64,000 bases of DNA from CAZTTG01 sp964615935 (GTDB lineage Bacteria > Planctomycetota > UBA1135 > GCA-002686595), in NCBI GenBank assembly GCA_964615935.1, contig CAZTTG010000021.1, positions 1 to 64,000 on the forward strand. Reading direction: 5' to 3'. Position numbers and translations under genes: made by a program. Positions 29,741 to 38,261 of the stretch are shown here, piece after piece (position 1 is the first letter of the stretch; each line of letters begins with the position of its first letter). The notes under the pieces were generated by a model. It was given only the letters and a program-made list of their open reading frames with translations. It did not search any database and had not been told where the DNA came from.

Positions 29741-30361
29741 TCAGCCGGTGTCCGGCCGGGCGGACTCCGCCAGCCCGATCCGACCGCGCAGGCGCTCCAC
29801 CTGCTCGCGCACGAACTCCTCGGTCTCCCCGGGCTTCATCCCGGCCCGGTAGGCCTCGCGCAGCGCCTCCTCGAGCGGAACGCCCACCTGGACCGCCCGG
29901 TGGATCGCGAACAGGGCCGCGCAGCGCCCGCCGGTCCCGCAGAACATCAGGAGCTCACCCGGCCTCGCGCGGTGCAGCTCCATCAGCGCCAGGTCGACCT
30001 GATCGTCGGGGATCCGGTCGCCCTCCACGCGGAGGCACAGGCAGCGCAGGCCCAGCTCCTCGCAGGTCGGTTGCAGGTCGAAGTCGATGCTCTCGCGCGC
30101 GGCGCACAGGCTGATCACGGCCCGCACGCCGCGCCGGGCGGCGAGGTCGAGGTCCTCCCGGGCCGGCAGCCCCCCGAACCACACCGGGCCGCTGGCGAAG
30201 ACGTTCCTCATGCTGCCCAGGTCGGTGGCCTCCAGCTCCGGCCAGGGCGGTTCCGGCTCGGCCTCCCGGTAGGTCTTGCAGGCCTCCAGCCCCACGGCCA
30301 GGGGAAGGAGCAGGACGGCCGGCGCGATCCGCGGCAGGGGGGCTCGAGCGAGGAAGGGCAT
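29741..30361 (-). CDS. Lipoprotein with DUF442-like (CX4R) tyrosine-phosphatase-fold domain
   Basis: 206 aa from ATG 30361. The signal peptide (VLLLPLAVGLEAC) ends at a Cys, a plausible but not perfect lipobox. The domain has the layout of the beta-lactamase-hydrolase-like phosphatase family: RNVFASGPVWFGGLPAREDL, LAARRGVRAVISLC, LRCLCLRVEGDRIPDDQV, and the active loop LMFCGTGGRCAALFA. The loop is C-x4-R (CGTGGR), as in DUF442 and rhodanese-like enzymes, not the C-x5-R of classical tyrosine phosphatases. A sulfurtransferase or phosphatase role is possible; an extracytoplasmic site is inferred from the lipoprotein signal. It has its own promoter-like element upstream. Confidence 0.75.
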   Translation of the reverse strand: MPFLARAPLPRIAPAVLLLPLAVGLEACKTYREAEPEPPWPELEATDLGSMRNVFASGPVWFGGLPAREDLDLAARRGVRAVISLCAARESIDFDLQPTCEELGLRCLCLRVEGDRIPDDQVDLALMELHRARPGELLMFCGTGGRCAALFAIHRAVQVGVPLEEALREAYRAGMKPGETEEFVREQVERLRGRIGLAESARPDTG

Positions 30362-30384
30362 GGTAGGTCGGCGAAGGGCGCGGA

Positions 30385-30390
30385 AATATA
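30385..30390 (-). promoter_or_regulatory. -10-like TATATT upstream of the phosphatase-like lipoprotein gene
   Basis: TATATT on the minus strand, 23 nt before the ATG, stands out in a region that is otherwise almost pure GC. No clear -35 box. Confidence 0.5.
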
Positions 30391-30447
30391 CGAGCCCAGG
30401 GCGCCGCGGCCACTCAATCCCCGCCCTTTTCTGGCCGACCGGCGGCG

Positions 30448-30470
30448 CCGCGGCCCTCGCCGGGCCGCGG
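30448..30470 (-). terminator. Strong hairpin downstream of the vWA gene
   Basis: CCGCGGCCC and GGGCCGCGG, nine base pairs over a five-base loop, 50 nt past the end of the vWA gene at 30520 and upstream of the next gene's promoter. No U-tract follows on the minus strand. Confidence 0.5.
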
Positions 30471-30519
30471 GGCCCCAACGGCGGGCCCTCCGGATGGGCG
30501 CCGGTCGGCGGCCCCCGGG

Positions 30520-33500
30520 CTAGCCGCCCGCCGCCTCGATCTTCTCCTGCAGCAGCCGGAGGATCTCGCCCTTCAGGAGCTCGTTCTTGCCCTCCAGCTC
30601 GCGCAGATTCTCCTGGGCGCGCTCTCCGCGCAGGTCGCGGAGCGTCTCCATCAGGTAGATGTGCTCGCGGTAGACGTCCAGGGAATGCGCCAGATCGTCG
30701 TAGCGCGCCAGCTCGCGGAGGAGCAGCCCGGCGGCCGCCTTCGCCAGGAGGACGAACTCCGAGGTGTCGGCCTCGAGCAGCTCGGCCTCGATCCGGTCGG
30801 CCTCCTCCAGGAGGGTGCTCAGCGAGTCGCCGCGGGCGTGGATCGAACGGCGCAGGTGCTCGGCGAGCTGGGCCACCAGCACCGAGCGGCGGTAGCCGCC
30901 GCCGGCCGAGGCGAAGTCCAGCCGGGCGTCGCGGCGCTGGACACCGTGGGCGATCTCCATCGCCTCCTCGTCGGCCGGTTGGGCCCCGGCGTCGCTGTAC
31001 GGGGGCTTCCAGCGCACGTGCACCCGGGCCATGGGCTCCTCGAATTCGCCCGCCCCGGCCGCCAGCATCAGCTCGTACAGGGCCACCACCTGGTGGCCGG
31101 CCCCCACCTCGCCGGCGTCCACCGCGTCGTTGCGGAAGTCCTCGTCGGCGATGGCGCGGTTCTCGTAGCCCAGGAGGCGGTAGCGCTCGACCTGACGCGG
31201 GTCGAAGGCCACCTGGATCTTGACGTCGCGGGCGATGGGCTCGAAGGCGCCGGTGAAGTTCTCGACCAGCGCGCGCTCGGCCTCCGCCGGGGTGTCGATG
31301 TAGTCGCACTTGCCGTCGCCCCGATCGGCGAGCTGCTCCAGGAACACGTCGTTGTGGTTGTCCATGCCCACGCCGATGGTGTTCAGGTAGATGCCCGACT
31401 TGCGGTGCCGCCGGACGTCGGCGGCGATCCGGTCCTGGTCGGTCTCGCCGATGTTGGCCACGCCGTCGGAGAGCAGCACCACGCGGTTGTGGCTGCCGGC
31501 GGTGAAGCCGTCCAGGGCCACCTCGTAGCCCATCTTCAACCCGGCCTCGGCGTTGGTGCCGCCGTCGGGCCGCAGGGGGTGGATGGCCGACTCGATCACC
31601 CCCCGGCTGCCGGCCGAGGTCATGGGCAGGATCAGGCGCGACTCGTTGCTGAAGGCCACGATCGCCATGGCGTCGCGCGTGTCCATCTGGGTGACCAGGA
31701 GGCGCATGGCGTGCTTGACCAGCTCCAGGCGGTTCTCCTCCTTCATCGAGCCGGAGACGTCCACCACGAAGGTCAGGGCCAGGGGCTTGCGCTCGCTGGC
31801 GGCCACCTCGCGGCCCCGCAGCGCCACCCGCAGCATCCAGGTGTCGGCGTGGCTCTCGGGGGCGAAGAGGCTGGGCGCCATCTCGGTCTCGACGCGGAAG
31901 GTGCCCTCGAGGGGCGGGCTCACGTCGGGGTCGAAGTAGTTGACGAACTCCTCGGTGCGCACCTGGGCCTTCTCGGGCAGGATTCCCAGCCGCAGGTACT
32001 GGCGCGCCAGGGCGTAGCTCGCGGTGTCGACGTCGATCGAGAAGGTCGAGAAGGGGTCGGTCACCGCCAGCTCGAAGGGGTTGTCGCCCCAGTAGCGGAA
32101 GAACATGTCCCGCGGCCGCTCGTGGGGCCGGCGGCGGCAGTCCTGGAAGAAGCGGTCGACCCACACCTCGGGGTCGGGCTCGACGTCGGAGTCCAGGTAG
32201 CCGAGGGAGGTGATGATGCGGTGTCCGCGAGCGATCCCGCGGTCGTCGACCGCGCCCAGTCTGTCGTAGCGATCGAAGGGCACGGCGCCGCTGGCCTCGC
32301 CCTTGCCCAGGAAGAAGGCGTCGTCCGAGGCGCCCTCGGCCTTCCGGCCGCGGGCGCGCTTCAGGCTCGCGTCGGGCGCCGGCTCCAGCCAACCGGCCGA
32401 TGCCAGGGCCTGCCGATCCTCGGCGGGCGGCTCCGCTGTTCCCGGAGCGGATTCGGCCTCGGGGAGCCCTTTTCCGGTCGCGTACCGGACCGACCTCGAT
32501 CCAGCCATACCGCCGCCACCCTCGCCAGCCGCGCCGGGTTCCGGCACGCCGGTCACGATCATCACGGCGTCCCCGCCGCCACCGCCGCCTACTCCCGGGC
32601 GGGGCGGCACGAGGGTCGACCCGTCGAAGTCCTCCCAGAACGTCGCGCCGAGCTCGACGTCCTTCTGGTCCTCGACGGGTGCGAACGCCCGAAAGCGGGG
32701 GATCGCCTCCTCCTGTTCCTGGACGCCGTAGCCCAGGAACCGCTCGCTCTTGGCGATCTCCTCCAGGCTCTCCTCGGTGGAGGGAATCTGGATGAGGCCC
32801 GCCGCGAGCGCCTCGTGTTCGGCGGCCACCTTCTCCTTCTTCCCGCCGGCATAGCCCAGCGATCGGAGCTCCTCCTCCAGGCGGCGGTCCAGCGACACGC
32901 CCTGCGGGTCGGCGGCCGGCTCGCCGGCCTCCAAGGCGGTCTGCGTGCGGGTGACCGACCGGCCGAGTTGCTCCACCTCGGCCAGCTCGCGCGCGCCTCG
33001 GACCGTCGATCCGCCGGCCGGGCCGCCCGGCTCCTTGTCGCGGGCCCCGCCCCGATCGGCGGCCAGGCCCTCCGCTTCGAGCGAGGAGGCGCGCCCCCCC
33101 GTGCGGAGCCCGTCTTCCTCGGTGCGCGGCTCGTTCCTGAATCCCTCCTCATCGACGCCGGCCTTGCGCGTCACGTCGACTCGGGCGACCAGGGGATCCT
33201 CGGGGCCCAGCGCGGTCTCGCCCGAGCTCGCTCGATACAGACCCCATACGCCGATCAGGAGGAGGGTGCCCGCGGCGGCGCGCAGGATGGGCGATGCGAG
33301 CCAGGCCCGGCCACCCGCGGACGGCGGATCGCCGTGTTGCCGGCGGGCCTCGGCCACGAGCGCGGCCGTGGCCTCGACCGACAGGCGGTCGGCGGGACCG
33401 GACGCGGGGGCGTCCGCGCCGACCTCGAGGGAGGCGCGCACCAGCCCCACCGTGCTCTCGATCCGTTTCTTCTCGGCGCGCAGCTCCTCCGAGCCCGCCA

Positions 33501-33639
33501 GGGCCTTCTCGACCTCGGCCACCTCGGCCGCGTTCGCCTCGCCCAGGATCCAGGCGCACAGCAGCGCGTGCAGCCGCTCGTCGTCGGTCCGGGGGCCGCC
33601 ATCCCTGGCATCTCCGCCGTCGTAGTCGCCAATCTTCAT
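30520..33639 (-). CDS. von Willebrand factor A protein (YfbK-like) with anti-sigma-like N-terminus and one transmembrane helix
   Basis: 1039 aa; ATG 33639 with GGGGAG seven nt upstream. The N-terminal ~60 residues (LLCAWILGEANAAEVAEVEK) resemble the helical cytoplasmic part of planctomycete anti-sigma-type proteins. A TM helix follows (AAAGTLLLIGVWGLY, ~113-130), then a long low-complexity region, a YfbK-type N-terminal block (FSTFSIDVDTASYALARQYL), a vWA domain with the MIDAS motif DVSGSMKEENR (Asp627), and a DUF3520-like C-terminal region (VVALYELML, SVLVAQLAEHLRRS). The start overlaps the ECF gene stop (ATGA), so the two are coupled. Outside the membrane the vWA domain probably binds protein partners with a divalent metal. 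Regulation of the sigma factor by the N-terminus is inferred. Confidence 0.85.
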   Translation of the reverse strand: MKIGDYDGGDARDGGPRTDDERLHALLCAWILGEANAAEVAEVEKALAGSEELRAEKKRIESTVGLVRASLEVGADAPASGPADRLSVEATAALVAEARRQHGDPPSAGGRAWLASPILRAAAGTLLLIGVWGLYRASSGETALGPEDPLVARVDVTRKAGVDEEGFRNEPRTEEDGLRTGGRASSLEAEGLAADRGGARDKEPGGPAGGSTVRGARELAEVEQLGRSVTRTQTALEAGEPAADPQGVSLDRRLEEELRSLGYAGGKKEKVAAEHEALAAGLIQIPSTEESLEEIAKSERFLGYGVQEQEEAIPRFRAFAPVEDQKDVELGATFWEDFDGSTLVPPRPGVGGGGGGDAVMIVTGVPEPGAAGEGGGGMAGSRSVRYATGKGLPEAESAPGTAEPPAEDRQALASAGWLEPAPDASLKRARGRKAEGASDDAFFLGKGEASGAVPFDRYDRLGAVDDRGIARGHRIITSLGYLDSDVEPDPEVWVDRFFQDCRRRPHERPRDMFFRYWGDNPFELAVTDPFSTFSIDVDTASYALARQYLRLGILPEKAQVRTEEFVNYFDPDVSPPLEGTFRVETEMAPSLFAPESHADTWMLRVALRGREVAASERKPLALTFVVDVSGSMKEENRLELVKHAMRLLVTQMDTRDAMAIVAFSNESRLILPMTSAGSRGVIESAIHPLRPDGGTNAEAGLKMGYEVALDGFTAGSHNRVVLLSDGVANIGETDQDRIAADVRRHRKSGIYLNTIGVGMDNHNDVFLEQLADRGDGKCDYIDTPAEAERALVENFTGAFEPIARDVKIQVAFDPRQVERYRLLGYENRAIADEDFRNDAVDAGEVGAGHQVVALYELMLAAGAGEFEEPMARVHVRWKPPYSDAGAQPADEEAMEIAHGVQRRDARLDFASAGGGYRRSVLVAQLAEHLRRSIHARGDSLSTLLEEADRIEAELLEADTSEFVLLAKAAAGLLLRELARYDDLAHSLDVYREHIYLMETLRDLRGERAQENLRELEGKNELLKGEILRLLQEKIEAAGG

Positions 33640-34289
33640 GACATTTCTCCCCGAGCGAAGCCCAGGCCGGCTTCGGTGACCCGCGCGGGTCGCGCGGCGA
33701 GCCCCCGGGAGGGGGCCCCGTCCAAGAGGGGGGCGAGGTGCTGGCTGAGGGCCTTCAGGCCGGTGCTGACCAGCCAGCCGACTGTGCCGATCTTCCTGCC
33801 GGTGATCTCGGCGATCTCGCGATAGCTGCGATCGCCGAGCAGGCGCAGGACCAGCACCTCCTTCTGGTCGGGGGGCAGCTTCTCGAGGCCGAATTCGACG
33901 GCCTCGCGCGTGTCCGCGGCTCCTGCCGTTCCCGTTTCGACCCGCGCCAAATCCCGCTCGGCCACTTCCGTTTCGCGGCGTTTGCGCCGGCTCTCGGCTC
34001 TCAAGACGTCCATACAGCAGTTCCTCGCTACCTTGTGGAGCCAGGAGAGAAGGTGCGATCGCTCCAGCCCCGCGCGGCCCCGGACCGCATCGGGCAGGCT
34101 GGGGGGGGACTGGACGAGCCGGAGGAAGACCTCCTGCACGACGTCCTCCCAGCCACCCGACTGGCCGAGGATCGAGCGGGCGTGCCGGAGGAGCGCCGCC
34201 TGGTGGCGCTCGACCAGCTCGCTGAAGGCGTTGGTGTCCCCGCGCTGGAAGCAGGCGAGGAGCTCGCCATCGGAGCGTTCGTCCTTCAT
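33636..34289 (-). CDS. ECF-family sigma factor
   Basis: 217 aa from ATG 34289. Sigma-2 (LLACFQRGDTNAFSELVERH, WEDVVQEVFLRLVQSPPSL) and sigma-4 (GLEKLPPDQKEVLVLRLLGD, RSYREIAEITGRKIGTVGWL) are both clear, with the helix-turn-helix near residue 170. A 25-residue tail follows the last helix. The stop overlaps the vWA gene start by 4 nt. The combination of a sigma factor and a coupled membrane protein with a cytoplasmic N-terminal helical domain is the usual ECF/anti-sigma layout, with an atypical vWA output or sensor domain. Earlier in-frame codons extend the frame but have no start context. Confidence 0.92.
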   Translation of the reverse strand: MKDERSDGELLACFQRGDTNAFSELVERHQAALLRHARSILGQSGGWEDVVQEVFLRLVQSPPSLPDAVRGRAGLERSHLLSWLHKVARNCCMDVLRAESRRKRRETEVAERDLARVETGTAGAADTREAVEFGLEKLPPDQKEVLVLRLLGDRSYREIAEITGRKIGTVGWLVSTGLKALSQHLAPLLDGAPSRGLAARPARVTEAGLGFARGEMS

Positions 34290-34679
34290 TCCCGATGTCC
34301 GCCTGAGGAACGACGCCGCGCTGGGCGTTCTTGGAGCCATCCCCCCCTTGGCCGCCGGTGGGGCCGGGCGATGACCCAAGTCCAAGGAGGTGAGGGGTTT
34401 AGGATAACCGACCGGCGGCCGGAGGGGGGCCTCGGGACGTCCGGGCCGGCGCTCCGCAGGCCCCGAGGGCCGCCGGGAGGCCTGCCGGGGGCCGCCCCTG
34501 CCGTGGAGATGATCGAGCGCTGGCTCGGATCGGGCCATCCGGTAGAAATGCGGGGCGGAGGCCCCGTACCGCCCGGTCCGGCCCCGAGCCCTCACCCGCC
34601 GAACCGTCCCCAGCCCCCGCCCGCCCACAGGGGATGCGCCGGAACGCGGCCGGTTGCGAGTAGAGTGGGCGCAATCCGC
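34290..34679. other. Intergenic region between ECF-vWA operon and agmatinase gene
   Basis: About 390 nt between divergent genes. A TAGAGT hexamer near the right end probably serves the agmatinase gene. A TATCCT on the minus strand (34402-34407) could be the -10 of the sigma operon. The rest is G/C-run-rich with no credible ORF, tRNA or repeat. Confidence 0.5.
34661..34666 (+). promoter_or_regulatory. -10-like TAGAGT of the agmatinase gene
   Basis: It lies 13 nt before the ATG, so the predicted 5' leader is only about 6-7 nt and carries no ribosome binding site. Confidence 0.5.
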
Positions 34680-35741
34680 ATGCCTTCATCCCCGACCTTC
34701 GACCCCAACGCCGCCGCCGCGCCCGGCAGCGGGCTCTACGGCCTTCGCTCCACGCCGGAGGAGTCCACGGTGCACGTCCTGCCCGTGCCCTGGGACGCCA
34801 CCGCCTCCTATCGCAAGGGCGCGGCCCTCGCGCCGGCCGCGATCCTGCGGGCGTCCGGTCAGGTGGAGCTCTTCGATCTCGCCACGGGACGCCCCTATGA
34901 GGCGGGCCTCCACATGCGTCCGATCGACAAGGAGATCGCCTCCATGAACCTGGAGGCCTCGCGGCTCGTAGAGGGCGTGGTCGCGGCCAGCGGTCCGGGG
35001 GCCGGTGGAGCTGCGCTGCAGCCTGCCCTGAGCCGCGTCGACCAGCTCTCCGAGCGCGTCCACCTGCGCGTGCGGGAGCAGGTGCAGGGAGCTCTCGAGG
35101 AGGGTCGCCTGCCGGCGGTCCTCGGCGGCGATCACTCCTGCTGCTTCGGCGCCATCGAGGCCTGCGCCCGCAGGCACCCCGGGCTCGGCGTGCTGCAGTT
35201 CGACGCCCACGCCGATCTGCGCCGCGCCTATCAGGGTTTCACCTGGTCCCACGCCTCGGTTCTGTACAACGTCCTCGAGCGCCTGGACGGTGTGAGCCGC
35301 CTCGTGCAGGTGGGCGTTCGCGACCCGGGCGAGGAGGAGTGGGACAGGATCGAGGCCGGCGGCGAGCGTCTGCACGCGCTCCTCGATGCGGAGTGGGCCG
35401 CCGCGCGGCTCGAGCACCGCGATCTGCGGGAGCTCGCCCGCCGCACCCTCGAGGCCCTGCCCGAGAACGTCTACCTCACCTTCGACGTCGACGGCCTGGA
35501 CCCGAGCCTGTGCCCCCACACCGGAACCCCCGTGCCCGGCGGTCTGCGCTGGGACGAGGTCGGGCTGTGGCTCGACGAGCTCGCCACCTCCGGCCGCCGC
35601 ATCGTCGGGCTCGACCTGGTCGAGGTCAGTCCGGGTGCGAGCTGGCGACCCCACGAGGAGGGGGCCGAGGATGCCTGGGACGCCATCGTCGGCGCCCGCC
35701 TGCTGTATCGCTTGATCGGAGCCGCGCTGCGGACGCGGTAG
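34680..35741 (+). CDS. Ureohydrolase (agmatinase/arginase family)
   Basis: 353 aa. Binuclear manganese ligands of the family are all present: His152 in LGGDHSCCFGA, Asp175/His177/Asp179 in QFDAHADLRRAY, Asp269/Asp271 in FDVDGLDPSLCP. The conserved SHASVLYNVLE follows the second motif, and GLDLVEVSPG near the end is typical of agmatinases. The enzyme releases urea from a guanidino compound: agmatine to putrescine is most likely, but related guanidino-acid hydrolases cannot be excluded. No signal peptide, so cytoplasmic. The N-terminal half has an extended region (STPEESTVHVLPVPWDATAS) common to longer SpeB-like enzymes. Not adjacent to other polyamine genes. Confidence 0.88.
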   Translation: MPSSPTFDPNAAAAPGSGLYGLRSTPEESTVHVLPVPWDATASYRKGAALAPAAILRASGQVELFDLATGRPYEAGLHMRPIDKEIASMNLEASRLVEGVVAASGPGAGGAALQPALSRVDQLSERVHLRVREQVQGALEEGRLPAVLGGDHSCCFGAIEACARRHPGLGVLQFDAHADLRRAYQGFTWSHASVLYNVLERLDGVSRLVQVGVRDPGEEEWDRIEAGGERLHALLDAEWAAARLEHRDLRELARRTLEALPENVYLTFDVDGLDPSLCPHTGTPVPGGLRWDEVGLWLDELATSGRRIVGLDLVEVSPGASWRPHEEGAEDAWDAIVGARLLYRLIGAALRTR

Positions 35742-35770
35742 CGGGGCCGGGCGCCGATCGCGGCGGAGGG

Positions 35771-35776
35771 TACGAT
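35771..35776 (+). promoter_or_regulatory. -10-like TACGAT, 6 nt before the beta-helix gene start
   Basis: TACGAT-N6-ATG places the expected transcription start at the A of the start codon, a leaderless arrangement. No ribosome binding site is visible in the spacer. Confidence 0.55.
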
Positions 35777-35782
35777 GGCGGC

Positions 35783-36889
35783 ATGAAGCTCCCGCTCCTC
35801 ATCGCCCTGATCCCCCTCGCCGACGGCCAGGGTCACGCCGGCCTGTACGGCGCCTCCACCGAGGTGCCACAGCCCACCTTCGTCGAACTCGAAGGTGAGC
35901 CCTTCGGGGCCGAGCCCGACGCGCGCGGCCCCATCGGTGGCGGCCCCGGCTACGTGGCCGGGCTCGCCGGCGGCGACCGCGTGGCCGTCGACCTCGACGG
36001 TCTGATCGAGGCCCTGGGAGCCGCCCAGCCAGGCGAGGTGGTCTTCCTGCCGGGCGACGCGGTGATCGACTGCACCGCGCGCGTGCTGGTGGACGAGCTG
36101 GTGCTAGCGCTCCCCGGCGGCGTGACCCTGGCCAGCGACCGCGGTCGGGGGGGATCGCCCGGCGCGCTGCTCTTCTCCGACGCCCTGACCACCCGGCCGC
36201 TGATCCGCGTCGAGGGCGCCGACGCCCGCATCAGCGGATTGCGCCTGCGGGGACCGGATCCCGAGCGACGGCTGGACCACCACCGCCGGTCCTTCCGGGA
36301 GGAGAGAGGGCGCGACTACTACTACCGCTTCCCCGTCTCCGACGGGATCGTGACCGGCTTCGACCGCCTCGAGGTCGACGGCTGCGAGCTGGCCGGCTGG
36401 AGCCACGCCGCCGTGCACCTGAAGGCCGGGGCCGATCACCGCGTCCACCACTGCTTCATCCACCACAACCAGTATCAGGGACTGGGCTACGGCATCTGCC
36501 ACGACGTGGCCACCTCGCTCATCGAGCACAACCTCTTCGACTGGAACCGCCACTCCATCGCCGGCACCGGTCGGCCGGGGAGCGGCTACCTCGCCCGCCA
36601 CAACCTGGAGCGCGGCACCTCCCTGAGCCACTGCTTCGACATGCACGGCGGCCGCGACCGCAAGGACGGCACCGACGTCGCCGGCACCTGGATGAAGGTC
36701 GAGCGCAACACCTTCCTGTGCACGGAGACCGCCGTGGTCGTGCGGGGTGAGCCCGAGCAGGAGGTCCGCATCGAGGGCAACTGGTTCGTGCACCCCTCCC
36801 CGGCCAAGGCGGTGCGCGGCGAGTCGCGCACGCGCCTCGGGTCCAACGCCTACCGGCTGGAGCCGCCCGCGGTCCGCGCGGGACGCTGA
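35783..36889 (+). CDS. Right-handed parallel beta-helix protein, probably exported
   Basis: 368 aa. The N-terminus (MKLPLLIALIPLADGQGHAG) looks like a short signal peptide. From residue ~75 there are repeating coils with stacked hydrophobic and Asn/His/Gly positions: LRLRGPDPE, GFDRLEVDGCELAGWSHAAV, HRVHHCFIHHNQYQGLGYGI, SLIEHNLFDWNRHSIAGTG, GYLARHNLERGTSLSHCFD, KVERNTFLCTETAVVVRGEP. This matches the NosD/PbH1 type of parallel beta-helix found in pectate-lyase-like and carbohydrate-binding proteins. A catalytic site could not be identified. It stands 41 nt after the agmatinase gene but has its own promoter-like element. Confidence 0.75.
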   Translation: MKLPLLIALIPLADGQGHAGLYGASTEVPQPTFVELEGEPFGAEPDARGPIGGGPGYVAGLAGGDRVAVDLDGLIEALGAAQPGEVVFLPGDAVIDCTARVLVDELVLALPGGVTLASDRGRGGSPGALLFSDALTTRPLIRVEGADARISGLRLRGPDPERRLDHHRRSFREERGRDYYYRFPVSDGIVTGFDRLEVDGCELAGWSHAAVHLKAGADHRVHHCFIHHNQYQGLGYGICHDVATSLIEHNLFDWNRHSIAGTGRPGSGYLARHNLERGTSLSHCFDMHGGRDRKDGTDVAGTWMKVERNTFLCTETAVVVRGEPEQEVRIEGNWFVHPSPAKAVRGESRTRLGSNAYRLEPPAVRAGR

Positions 36890-36993
36890 GGGGCGCGCTC
36901 GAGGGACCGGCGCCGGAGGTCTTTCCCAGAATCGACCCGGCCCCCCACCGTTTCTCCACCGGATGGTTCCCAGGCCCCATCCCGCTGGATCGA

Positions 36994-38115
36994 ATGACAG
37001 GGCGCGAGGGGCGCGCGGTTGGCAGCAGCCGGCGGATCGGCTCATCTCGAATGGGACATCCCAGGGGCAGCGCGATCGAGGAGGAGGGCGGCCGGACCCC
37101 GACCCGGAAGGGCCGGTCTCCCCGCGGGCTGCCGGAGGAGAGGCCGGCGCCCAGCCACGAGCGGCTCGAGCGGGCGCTGGCGGAGAGCGAGGCTCGCTAC
37201 CGCCTGCTGGTGGAGTCCACCAACGTCGTCCTGTGGGAGATGGACCCCGCCACCTGGCTCTTCACCTACGTGAGCCCCCGGGCGGTCGAGCTCCTCGGCC
37301 ATCCGCTCGAGGAGTGGCTCGGGAGCGGATTCTGGGCGGAGCACATCCACCCCGACGACCGCCAGCGGGTGGTCCGACGCCGGGGCGAGGGCGCCCGGAG
37401 GCTGGAGGATCACGAGCTCGACTACCGCATGGTGGCCGCCGACGACCGCGTCCTGTGGATCCGCGACGTGGTCTCGGTGATCGCCGAGGAGGAGCGCCCG
37501 GTCCTGATGCGCGGCGTCATGATCGACATCACCCAGCTCAAGCTCGCCGAGGAGGCCCTCCAGGAGCGCGCCAACTACGACCCGCTGACCCATCTGCCCA
37601 ACCGCCGCCTCTTCGACGACCGCCTGTCCCACGCCCTGGCCCGGGCGCAGCGGAGCCGCACGCTCCTGGCGCTGATGTACCTGGACCTGGACGGCTTCAA
37701 GGAGGTCAACGACTCCCTGGGACACGGCGCGGGCGACGAGGTGCTCCGGATCGTCGCCCACCGGCTGAGGTCCAGGGTGCGCAAGTCGGACACCATCGCC
37801 CGACTGGGCGGCAACGAGTTCGCCATCATCGCCTCCGATTGCCGGAAGCGGGAGGACCCCGAGACCCTCGCCCGTCGGGTGCTGGAGCTGCTCACGGCGC
37901 CCTACGTCGTCGACGATGGCCGAGCCGTGCTCTCGGCCAGCATCGGCATCAGCTTCTACCCCTCCGACGGCGCGAACCCCGACGCACTGCTGGAGAAGGC
38001 CGACCGCGCCATGTATCGGGCCAAGGAGGCCGGGCGCAACACCTACCGCTTCTTCACACCCCCCACCGCGCGCGGCGGGCCCGCTCGGCCTCCATCCCCG
38101 GTCGCGTCGAGCTGA
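36994..38115 (+). CDS. PAS-GGDEF protein with degenerate active site (GGNEF)
   Basis: 373 aa, no transmembrane segment. After a disordered basic N-terminus comes a PAS domain (~residues 58-185: YRLLVESTNVVLWEMDPATW, HIHPDDRQRVV, then a PAC-like MRGVMIDITQLK). The GGDEF domain (~195-360) has YDPLTHLPNRRLFDD and LMYLDLDGFKEVNDSLGHGA. The signature reads RLGGNEFAII, with Asn274 in the position that is Asp or Glu in active diguanylate cyclases. The allosteric I-site R263-x-x-D266 is intact five residues upstream. It may therefore be a cyclic-di-GMP receptor instead of a synthase; this is inference. The C-terminal tail is Pro/Ser-rich. Confidence 0.9.
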   Translation: MTGREGRAVGSSRRIGSSRMGHPRGSAIEEEGGRTPTRKGRSPRGLPEERPAPSHERLERALAESEARYRLLVESTNVVLWEMDPATWLFTYVSPRAVELLGHPLEEWLGSGFWAEHIHPDDRQRVVRRRGEGARRLEDHELDYRMVAADDRVLWIRDVVSVIAEEERPVLMRGVMIDITQLKLAEEALQERANYDPLTHLPNRRLFDDRLSHALARAQRSRTLLALMYLDLDGFKEVNDSLGHGAGDEVLRIVAHRLRSRVRKSDTIARLGGNEFAIIASDCRKREDPETLARRVLELLTAPYVVDDGRAVLSASIGISFYPSDGANPDALLEKADRAMYRAKEAGRNTYRFFTPPTARGGPARPPSPVASS

Positions 38116-38144
38116 GCCTCCGGGCCTCGGGCCCCGCCGCCCCG

Positions 38145-38169
38145 GACGCGTCCCCCCGCGGGGCGCGTC
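38145..38169 (+). terminator. Hairpin after the PAS-GGDEF gene
   Basis: GACGCG-T-CCCC pairs with GGGG-CGCGTC with one bulged T, ten base pairs in all, 30 nt past the stop. It separates this gene from the GH172-transporter unit. Confidence 0.5.
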
Positions 38170-38226
38170 GCCGCCCCACCGGACATCATTTCCGCGATCG
38201 CGTTCGTCCGGATCCGGCGGCCCCGA

Positions 38227-38232
38227 TACATT
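38227..38232 (+). promoter_or_regulatory. -10-like TACATT of the GH172-ABC transporter operon
   Basis: TACATT lies 29 nt before the ATG, leaving a leader of about 23 nt that includes a strong ribosome site AGGAGG (38249-38254). No operator was recognised. Confidence 0.45.
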
Positions 38233-38261
38233 CCCCTCCCCACGTCCCAGGAGGCAAGACC

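Noticed and set aside
30362..32392. Upstream extension of the phosphatase-like lipoprotein frame
   Set aside because: Overlaps the vWA gene in another frame; the lipoprotein signal at 30361 marks the real start.
34680..35741. Agmatinase and secreted deiminases as one agmatine pathway
   Set aside because: The agmatinase lacks a signal peptide, is more than 10 kb away and has its own promoter, whereas the deiminases are exported; no functional link is supported.
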